Shown here: positions 12,900 to 23,956 of the stretch, piece after piece
How the letters are laid out: each line of letters begins with the position of its first letter
Position numbering within the stretch: position 1 is the stretch's first letter
NCBI GenBank assembly: GCA_029379385.1
Contig: CM055607.1
Location: 7,688,001 to 7,752,000 of the forward strand
DNA: 64,000 bases
DNA from: Quillaja saponaria
Lineage: Eukaryota; Streptophyta; Magnoliopsida; Fabales; Quillajaceae
Reading direction: 5' to 3'
Program-made: the position numbers and the translations under genes
Notes under the pieces: model-generated
Seen by the model: the letters and a program-made list of their open reading frames with translations, nothing else
Told to the model about the DNA's origin: nothing
The model's database searches: none

Positions 12900-15800
12900 T
12901 TACCAACCCATCATTCCATTTCTGACACCCTCCTTGATCTTGTTTATTGGCAATGGAAAGCCATTCCATTCATCAAGTAAGATTCTGTATACCTCCCATT
13001 CTCGATCTCTGATTACGCGCCTTCCAATCTCCACCTGAAAATTATTGATGCAGAACATAAGATAGTAAACCCTATCAAATTACATATGATGAAATTCTAG
13101 AAAAGTGCACAAAAAATGGATTAGAGCAAGTACCGAAAAGATGTTTGTGTTGAGAATTTTAAGAGCAAGAGTAATATCATAAAAGACAAGAGGACGACCC
13201 CTGCCAGATAACTCAACAGGGTTAGCTACTAACAACTCAGTGTCAGGTCCCCTGCCGGCAACAGCTACTCTAAGAGGATGTAAAAGCTCCACCCTTAGAC
13301 GAGAGCATAATGCATTCTGCTTGTTTGGGTCAATGATCTTCTTGCCATCTGCTTGCATTATGAACAAGTCCACTTCACAGTTCCCCTTAGGGTATGCAAA
13401 GAACCGCCAGTAAGAGATCTGACATGAAACAAAATTTCACTTATGATAAGTGCATACTGAAATGATACATACAAACTTTTTCTATAAAAAAAGGAGCAAG
13501 ATATAGGGTACCCTGTTGAGTCATCAAAGTTTCACAGCTATTTATATTCTACAAGAGTGCTGTCTAAACAAACAATGCAGACAAATTGTACACCAGGTAT
13601 ATCACGAGTCACATCACCAAAACGATCTCCAATATCTGCCCTTTGGTTTCCACGAGGATTCAATAATAAAAAATGACTAACAGCTTTTAGGGTCTGTGCA
13701 TAGTTTGTGCATCTACCATTTCTCATTTTACTCTCAACAGAAATTTCTTGCAAGGAACCATAATGGCAGATGGAATTACACTGATTATATACCTAATGTG
13801 GTTGATGAATATCCAATATCTCTGTTTTAGTCTTGAACTAATTCAGGTATAAAAAGAAAATGAGTATCCAATATTTCCAGGTGGTATTAATTAAACTGGC
13901 ATCTAAACAGAAAATAGATATCACCTAAGTATTCTCAGAAAAAAAATGACCAATTTACTCTTGGGTTATCAAGCAATGCCTTCCAAATAAAAATGAATAA
14001 AAAGGAATAATCAACATCTAAGATACAGAACAGAGAGGTTCTTCACCATTGGGGAACTGACCTGGATGTTGTAGTCCTTTAGGGTTCTCATGATATCATA
14101 AATAAGACCCTTGTGATCCCGACAAAGGATCTGAACAAGTGTATGAGAGGGGCTGAGATTGTTGTCTATTGCAATAGAGATAGGGTATGAGGCGAGATCT
14201 CCAATTTGGAGTTTGTTGGGTAGCTCTAAGTTGAACATTTCCTCGGTAATCCCAAAAGGAAGATATGGAGAACCCTGTGAACATGCCATAACTTCTGACC
14301 CTGCCAATTCAATTTCACAACTTATAAGGGTATCCCCTAAGACAGCTTTCAAATAGTGTGTTGTTTCCTCTTGTCTCTCCTTTGTATGGAGAAGTTATCT
14401 GAAAAGGACACAGGATAGGCATATTAAGTTCTAGGAAAGAAAGTACAACAAAAAGCCATCTCCATTGCCTTCATCCCTATCACAATGTAACACACAGGGA
14501 ACTGTGAGAAAATAGACCCAAGAAAGATATTTCAGCCATCAGCTCTTGAGCTGAACTGATTAACATAATAGAAAATTCAAACTAGAACGATGATAAATAG
14601 TGTTATGGAGAACTGAGAGACAAGAATTTTATAAATTGCATGACCTAGATGCAAAGAATGGGATGGGATCTTATGCATTAAAGGAAACCATTTCAGTCTT
14701 TGCTCCTCATCTTATTTTCAGTTTTTTTTCTTCGAGAAAATGTGTGATCATGTGTAGTTTTCATTTTATTTTTTAAATCTTTTTTGCCTTTGTGGGCAAA
14801 ATACAGAAATTACTATAAAATAAGATGACCAAAAGAAATAACTTGAAGTCATCAACCATGAATACAATATCAGAAATCATTAGTCTGGTGCATTGAAAGC
14901 ATAAATTTAGATGTTTGACTTGTACTGCGTTAAAATTTACACACCAAAGCATTCCATTAATCTTCATTTAAAAAGTCTATATATTTAGTCCTGGAGTTTC
15001 TTTAGGGACTTTAATATTTTGCTCCAGGCTCCAGCTACACTTAGTCTTCATTCAAATTGATGTATTTACTGGACATGATAATTAGTGGTTCTTTATGAAA
15101 AATGAATACCATTTTAGTAGCATTCAGAAGAAACAAGCAAGAAAATTAGTATCACTATACACACCAAATTGCTGTGAACAATACCAAAATCCCAGACATG
15201 CCCTTTAAAGAAGGGACGGATTTAACAGCGTGAAAAGGCAGCATGCAGAGACTACAAATATGATAAATGAATTGTTGTGATGTGCAGCAAGAAATATTGG
15301 ATTGTCGACAAAATAAGAAAAAGGCTATATAGATTTGGAATGTTGCAATGACTAACATGGATTGGATTCAACACTGTTGAAATGTTTCTAACCTCGCAAC
15401 ATTCCGAATTCTTTAAAATTTAATCTTGCTTTTTAGCCGGTTAATGGCACATTAACATTTGAACCAAATAATAGGAGATTAGAAGGGAAAGGGACATCAA
15501 TTTATCACTGGGATATAGAATATAAATTTACGAATGACAAACCTGGTATCAGTTACAAAGAGGAGGTCCATTACTCTTCCATCTGGGGTGGTATATACTT
15601 TAACTCTCTTTATTGTTAATTCTAGCTCACAAAGAACTTCAGTTAGATCTGGAGGAAAGAAGTAAAAAACTTTTAGACAAAGTACACAAAGATATCCACA
15701 TTCATAGAAAATTGGAGGCAGGCAACAATGACAGAGGAAGGGAAAAAAGTGACACAAGGGAAGTACATAAACCTAAAGACATTCAAATGCACCTATAGAT

Positions 15801-17106
15801 AAAACACTTTAGACAGGCTTTGAATCCTTTTAGCAAAAAAATAAAAAAATAAAAAAATCTTTTACCATCTTTTTCTTTCTTTAAAATGAAATGTCCAAAT
15901 GGAGTGGTTTTCATTTCTCTTCTTTTCAATTTACTCTGCTTAGCAAGTTCACATGTTCCCGATCAAATTCTTTGGTTTATTCAACCCTTTGAGACAGGGA
16001 TATGACAAACAATATTATAACATGAACCATGAAAGTAGGTTGATGAAGACAAGTCTAACAAGTTATGAAGCAACATAAGCATTGTCATTCCACATCTCAA
16101 ATATTAATCAAGATTGGGTCTCTATCATTCAGAAGAATCATTCCTAATTTCATAGAAAATGAAAAGTAAAATATAGAAAATCAGCACAAACTTAAAGTAC
16201 CTCAAATGGGGTTAACAAAGCCCTGGAGTCGGAATATATATGCCCAAGAAAATGAAATTCTAATGACAAGAAAAGATTACCATGCAATAGGCCCCTCCGA
16301 TCATAACAACACCAAAACTTCAAAAGGAACACATCTGGTGGCTTAGGCTGCTGATCTTCAGGCAGGTAATACCGGAGACCCAACGTTGAAAAGTATGATG
16401 GACACACATCTAATAGTCTCTTTTTCAATAGGTTCCACCTAGTGGTTGGTTTTCCCACCACCCAAAACACTACGTAGCACCATTTTCCATCCGTCGAAGC
16501 ATCTGTTCCATAAAAAATTATAGAAAAGAAACTCATCATTGCTCAAATTAAAAACATCCAAAAGTTCAATAACATTCAGATTATAATGAACCTTTGCAAA
16601 AGAATCTTGAATTCCACAACTAAACAAACAAGGAAATATGAGGAAAGTAGAAAACCCATATCAAATTGAAGGTGAAAACAAAGTAGACAATAATACCCAT
16701 TATTTGTTCAACTCTAATTCTCAGATAGTAACGCAAACTTCCAAAACATCTCGAAGAATAACTACAAGACTCCAGATCCCCAAAGTTATGTCCCCTGAAG
16801 AAACAAGATTTTAACAAACAAGTTTCAAGCAGCAACATTTTCCATCAAGATTCAGACCTCACCTAGAAGAACACAACTCAACTCAACTAAGCCTTACATC
16901 CCAAACACCTAGAAGAACACAGAAAAACAAAATTGAACCAATTATTCCTTACCTCCTCTCGAAATGCTTAACCCAAACAACAATATAATCCTGCACAAAT
17001 CACATCCAAGCCCAGTTTTATCTGGGCAATTGACAGTAATCACCGTGGGATCACCTTGCTTCTGGGCTTGACTAACAAGCACCATATCATCACACGGTAC
17101 ACCCAT
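12900..17106 (-). CDS. ACR9/ACR10: ACT-domain repeat protein, ACR9/ACR10 type, with an in-frame stop at codon 162
   Basis: Six minus-strand exons: 16953-17106, 16281-16502, 15543-15648, 14062-14398, 13134-13418, 12900-13034. They total 1239 nt, 413 codons counting the stop, the usual length of plant ACR9/ACR10 (about 410). ACT repeats are recognisable by ITVNCPDKTGLGCDLCRI near the start, LLKFWCCYDRRGLLHD in the middle and LCRDHKGLIYDIMRTLKDYN later; the protein ends near NGMMGW. ACR proteins are thought to be amino-acid sensors. Exon 3 ends in AG; with the canonical acceptor (AG at 14399-14400) exon 4 begins A-TAA-CTT, so codon 162 is TAA (14395-14397) where the family has Glu (TDTRELLHT). 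An in-frame AG 24 nt further on (exon from 14374) would skip it. All other exons are intact. The ATG at 17106 is the first in frame; a 12-codon upstream ORF lies at 17185-17223. Confidence 0.85.
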
Positions 17107-17815
17107 TCCTTCCACTTGCTCTTTCCCAACTCTTCCAAATTCAATTGGCTTTGAACTAGAGCACACAACCCATTTGGGTACAATTCAATTGTTCTCTCCG
17201 CGTTGTTCAAGTAGCTCATGCATTGTACTGTCCATTATTTATCGATAGAGGGATCAGAAACAGAGACAGAAAATTTATCCTTCCCAAGTTTTCTTATTTA
17301 TAGATATTCGTCTCATCCGGATAAGGCGGTTTTTTTTAGGATTTAATGCTACCACGTCATCAATTTCCATTAAATTTAATCAAATATTATTAGGATGAAT
17401 TGAAAAAAAGAAATTCTCTAAAACTCACAAACGTAATTTCGCCACAATATGTTTGGCTCACCAAAACGCACAGCTCTCATCTTACACTGTTAAGTGGTCT
17501 CGCCACTCACACTGATGGACGATAAGGGAGAGTGAGAAAGAGAGGGAAATTTTGGATTTTGCTTTGGAAGAGAGAGAGAGAGAGCTCGCGAATACGGATA
17601 GCAAATCTGAACTAGCAGACCTGAGTAAATCACCGATTCTCAGAATTTATTGAGGGAAAGTTTTCACCTACAATCTCAATATCAAACCCTAATCCTAAAA
17701 TCTCCAATTACCTAGATCGTCCATTCGTGGCGTGGTTTTGCTGATTCTTTAAAGGATTTCAGTTTGAACCCACTACCCAGATCGGCGTGGACCGAGGAAC
17801 TAGGGTGGAGAACCC
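17107..17815. promoter_or_regulatory. Shared divergent promoter of the ACR gene (-) and PPR gene (+)
   Basis: The two genes point away from each other with 789 bp between start codons. For the ACR gene a TATAAATA box is seen on the minus strand at 17295-17302, 190 bp before its ATG. On the PPR side no TATA box is obvious, but a GA-repeat at about 17569-17584 lies in the probable leader. Joint regulation is inferred from the arrangement only. Confidence 0.5.
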
Positions 17816-17896
17816 ATGGCAGTGAGTTCAAACACTCCTATTAATAATTACAGTCCCCTATCCAATATACTCTTCAGTTGTAGTTTCACAGTTTGA
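17816..17896 (+). other. 26-codon upstream ORF touching the PPR start
   Basis: An ATG in context ACCCATGGC opens a 26-codon frame whose TGA (17894-17896) overlaps the PPR start ATG (17896-17898) by one base. The peptide starts MAVSSNTPINNYSPL and resembles an organelle-targeting N-terminus. It is either a true uORF or the original N-terminus of the PPR protein separated by a small frameshift. Confidence 0.5.
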
Positions 17897-19340
17897 TGAT
17901 TGGTTTTTCGGTCTCTCAGCTGTTGATTGCTTGTGGAGAAACGTCGTCATTGCCGTACCATATTGCACTTTTAAGATTCTTGAATGGAACCTTCGACACC
18001 ATCAAGCGCGACATTTCCCAGATCGTTGTTAGTATTTTCTGCTGCCAACATAAAATCCACGAAAATGCCAGGTAACGGTTTCTATTCTTCTTTATTACTG
18101 GGTTTGGTTTCTGGGTGAAATAAGGGAAGAAGTGGGTAGGAAAATTCTTTTTACTAGTTTTGGCAGATGTCCCATTGTTGCTGATTACTTCTTGTTTTCT
18201 GCTGATAATATTGAAATTGCTTTATTTTGATCTTAAATAATGAAAATCAAAAGGTTGAAGCTAAATTCACTTTCTTTGGTTTGGGTTTGAAGAAATTGTG
18301 GATTTCGGTAGCGATAAAATGTATTGAAAGTAAAGCAATGTTATTTGGAAACGGTTAAAAAAAGGAAATCTTATGAGAAACCTATGTGAATATGATATTG
18401 GTGAGCTTGACTGCTTGAGGCTTAGTGAAGTTGAATGTTTCATCCTACAGATATTTAAAAGAGCTGAAACGCTACTAATAATTTTGAGATCTTTTTGTTT
18501 CTTTTCTTGTTTTTCTCACAATCAAGCATGCAAATTTTAATTCTTAAAAGGATCTCAAGGGGAACTTACAGTTTTAATTACATGAAATGTGCATTTCACT
18601 TTTTTGGGGGGCAGAAAACGGACAGACTATATACAATGAGCCTCAGAGATATGGATGGTGTGGAATGAGGTTTTAACTTTTAACATGGCAGGGTACTTGA
18701 TAGTTGAATTAATATATCTGCTCGACTCATGGGGTGTTTTTGCATTCTTGATTTTCCTTTAATATATCTACTTGACATCATCAACCCAATTTTAGTCCTT
18801 CATCTGTTCCTCTCAAGATTCTTAACTATATTTAAATGCTAGTATGCACTATTTTGCATTTGAACCACAAACTGGATCATCTTCAAATGCATGAAACTGC
18901 AAATTAAAGGTTGATTTAGAAGAAAACTAAATATAAACAGGTAGAAGTCTGTATCTCACATCTTACTTTATGTTCCCAGATTTTTTCTAGTTCTTAAGCT
19001 TAAGTTTCTTATGTATGTTATGTAGGATCTGCGGAGGTGAGTCTTTACTGTCATCGTCTTTTGAAGATCTTCTAACAACTATCGGGAAAAAGTGTCAGTT
19101 AAGTGCTCAAGATTACTTTCCACAAAAGAAGAATTTTGATGATGGAAGGGATCCACATGTGGTTTTCAATGTCTTAGATACAATGCTGAAGGACAATTTG
19201 GAGCGTTTGAAAATAATGAGGTCAACTTATTTTCCTCTTACACCACCTCCGACAATCCCCTTCCCTCTCTTGGGAAAGAGTAGCGGAAGAAACCTGGAGA
19301 AATAAATGTTATATGATAAGAGCTTTCTGTCATCTATGTA

Positions 19341-19380
<40 letters not shown>

Positions 19381-20899
19381 CATATAAAATTCGACCGTAT
19401 ATAATTAAAAATAATTCAAATTCTAAAATCAGTAACATTTTTCTGTTTCCCCTTTGAAACTTTGCAGGGAAAGCATATCTTTCTCTAAAAAAGGTCTTCT
19501 AGGCCTTAAGTTTCAAGATATTCACACTGAACATATAGCCGTAGTCAGAGATTTGTGTTTGGAAGGTAAGTTAGGAGCAGCTCTATGTCTTCGAAGGAAA
19601 ATGATGCAGAAAGGTTTTGTTCCTGATGTATTTACACACAATTACCTTGTAAATGGATTGTGCAGAAGTGGTGACATGGAGAAGGCTGCCTGGCTTATTA
19701 GAGAGATGTTAGAAATGGGTCCTCTTCCCAATCATGTGACTTACAACACTTTTATTAAGGGTTACTGCCTTTTTGACAACATAGATAAAGCTCTTGATCT
19801 CTTCTCCACTATGATCAATAGTGCTATTAGGCCAAATAGGGTTACCTGGAACATACTTGTACATGCATTGTGCAGGAAAGGTATTTTGGAAGAAGATATA
19901 ATGCTTCTTCAAGAGATATTAAATGATAATGATAAGGAATCACCAGATGTAGTTACCTCAACTATATTTATGGATAGTTATTTTAAGAATGGGGATATGG
20001 TCCAAGCTCTTAGTGTTTGGGATAAGATGATTCAAAAGTGTACAGAAGTAGATGTTGTTGCATATAATGTCCTTATCCATGGATTTTGTATGAGTCAGGA
20101 CCTGAAGCTTGCAAATAGATATGTATGTGAAATGCTTAAGAAAGGCTTACTTCCTGATGTGTACACTTATAATACTCTTATAGGTGCTCTTTGCAAAGAA
20201 GGAAATTTCAGTGAGTCTTATTACATCATTAAGGTTATGTCCAAAATGGGAGTTATCCCTGATCAAATTTCTTACCAACTAATTATTCAAGGCTTATGTC
20301 TTAAGGGAGACGTCGTTAAAGCTAGTGAATTACTTCTTTTTATGTTAGAGAATTCAATGGTGCCTGAACCTCTTGTATGGAACTATATAATTTATTTCTA
20401 TGGAAGACAAGGAGATCTTAGCAGCGCGTTTTCCCTAAGAGATCAGATGTTTGCTTTTGGTGTCCCACCAAATGTATTTACTTATAATGCATTGATTCAT
20501 GCTCAAGTGAAAAGAGGAGACATCGAAGGTGCTTTCTCTCTGAGGGAGGAAATGCTTTTATATGGTCTCTCTCCTGATGTGGTTACTTACAATTTGTTGA
20601 TAGGTGCTGCTTGTAATTCAGGGAACCTGCACTTTGCACTTCTATTACATGATGAAATGCTGAGTAGGGGATATAAACCAGATATTATAACTTACACTGA
20701 GTTAATTAGGGGGCAATGTATGAAAGGAAACATGAAGAAGGCACTAAAACTTTTTTCCTGTATGCGGAAATCTGGTTTATTAAATGATCATATTCCTTTT
20801 CAAATTATTATCAAGAAGTACTGCAAACTGGGAAAGCGTGTCATAGCCTCGAATCTTTACCAAAAGTGGTTGGCAAGCAAAGTAGATGATAATTCTTAG
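17896..20899 (+). CDS. P-class pentatricopeptide repeat protein
   Basis: Three exons: 17896-18071, 19026-19220 and 19468-20899, joining in phase to 600 residues. About twelve 35-residue P-type PPR motifs run from residue 147 to 567 in the last exon, each ending in the pattern PDVFT/YNxLI, followed by a partial motif. No E, DYW or SMR domain follows, so this is a plain P-class protein. Such proteins bind organellar RNA and act in RNA stability, splicing or translation; the target cannot be told from sequence. The first two exons (residues 1-123) carry no PPR. Length and layout remind me of Arabidopsis At5g24830, a tentative match. The second intron has a GTCAAC donor, weaker than usual, but the frame across it is clean. 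The start is the first ATG in the continuous frame; see the adjoining 26-codon ORF for an alternative. Confidence 0.85.
19343..19371. repeat. (TA)n microsatellite in PPR intron 2
   Basis: About 14 uninterrupted TA units, followed by TGTATGTATG. Likely length-variable. Confidence 0.9.
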
Positions 20900-23800
20900 T
20901 CAGATTGTGCCTTTCATTGGTCCCAAAAATCACAAGTTCAGAAAAGAAATCCCCAGTCGCCTGCAAGTCATTCTTTTGCCTCAGTCAGAGTACCAGTACA
21001 GCGGTGGTGTTTTTGCTAGTGGATTATATGATTCATGAAATTTCAAGGTATGCAAAAGATAGATCCAACCTCATTTGTCTTTTGAATAATTTATTTTGTT
21101 TGATATTCTCCTAGTAGCATTGTATAAAGACAGGTGTGGGAGCCTTATGAAGTATTCTATTGTTTCAGACTTTCAGTTGGCTATATAGTTTATGCATGAT
21201 GCTTTTATTTTATTATGATTTCTAACAGTTAGAAAGAAGAATGGATAATCAATTTTTTGTGAAATGCTAGAATTCGTTTCTTGTTGGTCATTTAGGAAGA
21301 GATAAACTAACCTCAAGTAGAAACTTCGAAGTTGGGTTGCCTATTTCTTATCCTCTTTTGTCATGTTTCTCATTAGATTTGAAGATTTCTTCATCTTGGA
21401 TTTGAACACCGTGCAGGTTGATATTTTTTAAAATAACAAAATAGTTTTGGATGTTCTCTACCTGAAATTATCATTAATGAGTCATAGGTCATACAATAGT
21501 GATTGTATATTTAGGACAGCAATGGATTTGAAGTTCCTTGGGTTGATCTGAAAAATAAAGAAGCTCTTTGATCCTGCACTTGGGACACTAGCACGTCTAA
21601 CAATATCAGATTTGTAGTTTATCTATTCTTGATGGTCTAGATTTATACATAGGTCATTGTCAGTAAGTTGCAACATTTTTCAAGAATCTTGCATGAGATT
21701 TTCTAATGAAACTCGATCCACATTCTCTTATGCTCCTGGTGAAGTTGGGTTTGCATATAGTTAATCTCTTGAAGCATGATCCATCAATATTCAATTATTT
21801 AACTAAATCAAAGATACAACTTGGTTAGAGTAGTCAGCTGATCTACATTTTACAGAATGTCCTCTCCTCGCTGCTTAGGCACCTACAAGCTATGCATATA
21901 CCATTAAGAGTTTTCACACATATAGTTTAAATTATGAAGAAACCTCGATTTCAGGTAATTCCATTTTATCGTTATCAAGTATGGCATGTTCCTATTTATG
22001 AGACAAGTTGACTTGAATATGAAGCACGGATGCTTCTACCTAGTGGCATATATTGCATTGGTAGTCGTTGTTGGACACGAGACGTTACCACACTGCACAG
22101 CTAGAGGTAAATGGAATAAATTTCTTTTAGATTTGCTATATTGTCATGTTCTTGTCACGTTGTGTCCATGTTGCCAAGTCCATATTCCTATTGTTTTATA
22201 CTTTAATGTGTCACTTCGTTATTGCTACAGAATTGCATTTGCATCTCCTGAATCTTTCATCCATGCAATCAAATCGTTGTATATAATGGTGAACTAGTTA
22301 AGCTGGGCATGCTACTCGGACAACTTATTCATATAATTGAAGGTTAGTCTCTCCAAGTGGTCAGGTTCCTTCAATAGTTTATAACTGCCAATCAAATATA
22401 TCTATGATCTAGTGTTTCTGATGCATGTGATCTTCGTTTGAAGGGGTATTATTCTTCTATCATGTAGTCTCACAAATACTTATTACATGTAGTACCATGC
22501 AAAATGTGATAATTGGGCAGAATGTACACTGACCATTAATATTTATTGGGAATTTTGTAGAGGTCACGTGCACTTATGATGAATGCCATTTGATGATGCT
22601 TTCCGTCATATGAATTGATTCATTGTTTTCTCAGTAGTAGACTATATTTATTTTGCTGAATGGAAGGAGGTCTTATTTTAATGCAGGTCTTTACAGGACT
22701 GGAAGGAGGGTTTCCAAATTCCCATGTTTTTGGCCGCAATTTGCCAATAATGGGTCATCCAGATAGGGTGGAGCAGTTATTAATACTACTGGTTCTGCAA
22801 GTGATAGCATACTTATCACAATGGTGGAAGGGATGACACAAAAATTGAGGAAATTGAACCTTTGTGCTTTAGGGTTTTGGATGAAGTATCTTGTCTCTTT
22901 TGTAGGCACAAACCACAGTGGATGCTGTTCTGTTGTTGCTTGGCTTTGTTGAATTTCCAACAGAAATGATGTCATACTACTTTTTGAAACTTACTTTGAT
23001 TTTAAATAGATCAATGGTTTTGCTTGCAAGCAGTTTGTGTTTTAGCCTTACGTATATCCATCTGGTCATTCTTTTTGGGTCTAGTAGTTTATCTACCTTG
23101 GGAAGCTTCGACCAAGAAACATCTGTAGTTACAAAATAGTAAGCCTGGAAACTTTCTGAACTTCATAGCACTCATCTGATGAACATGAAGAAGGAACGAG
23201 TCTGGAAAGAAACCCAAACCCTAGAGCTATTACCAAAATTATAGTTCAGAAATAACTTGGAAGTTAATCCTTCTCCACGAACGGGTTCTCCAAAAAGTCT
23301 CCCTCACCCTCAATTTCAACAGCGGAGGTGCATAAGCTGAATTGAAACGTTCCCCTTCAGAAGCATTTGGGCGTACGTGCATTGACTGTAAAGAACTCTA
23401 AATGTTTTAAAACCTAAATATTATGCAATACTTTTTCTTTTTCAAAATTGGGTGACATTTTGAATGGTTAAAACTACTTTCATGTATTGCCTTTTCTTAT
23501 CTAAATAAATGCCTTTAATCAGGGTTTCTAATTTTGTTTTTTTTTTTTTTTTTTTTTGGGTACATTGGGAAGAAAGGAAAAGTCTATCTCCCTTCATCAG
23601 GTTTCCACTTAGAGATCACAAAAAAATAAAAAAAATAAAAATTACCAATATATCAGTGAGAGACCATTTAATTTGCTAATTAAGCAGCAAGCAAAAGCAA
23701 TAACAAACCTTCCCCAACCTAACGTCAAAAACAAAATTTTAAGTGCATTGCATTTACAATGTATAATGTATTTATAACTAGAAAGTACATGTCAATGGAT

Positions 23801-23956
23801 TTGTCATGATTAGTTAACTTGGAATTCTTTAGCTTCCTATGAACCTCAGAATCAGTATTATATGAATATACTATGAATGAAATAGAGATAATTTCATGTT
23901 GTAAAAGAATAGCTGGATTCTGTATCAGTTGCTATCTCAGAAAAACTTCCAACTAT
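20900..23956. other. Intergenic between converging PPR and Gag1-like genes, no gene seen
   Basis: This 3-kb spacer should contain both 3' UTRs. Open frames of up to about 100 codons (for example 21986-22297) show no conserved motif. A T-run of about 21 stands at 23539-23559. No transposon ends were recognised. Confidence 0.5.

Noticed and set aside
21986..22297. 103-codon frame after the PPR gene
   Set aside because: No conserved motif; lies in a spacer between converging genes.
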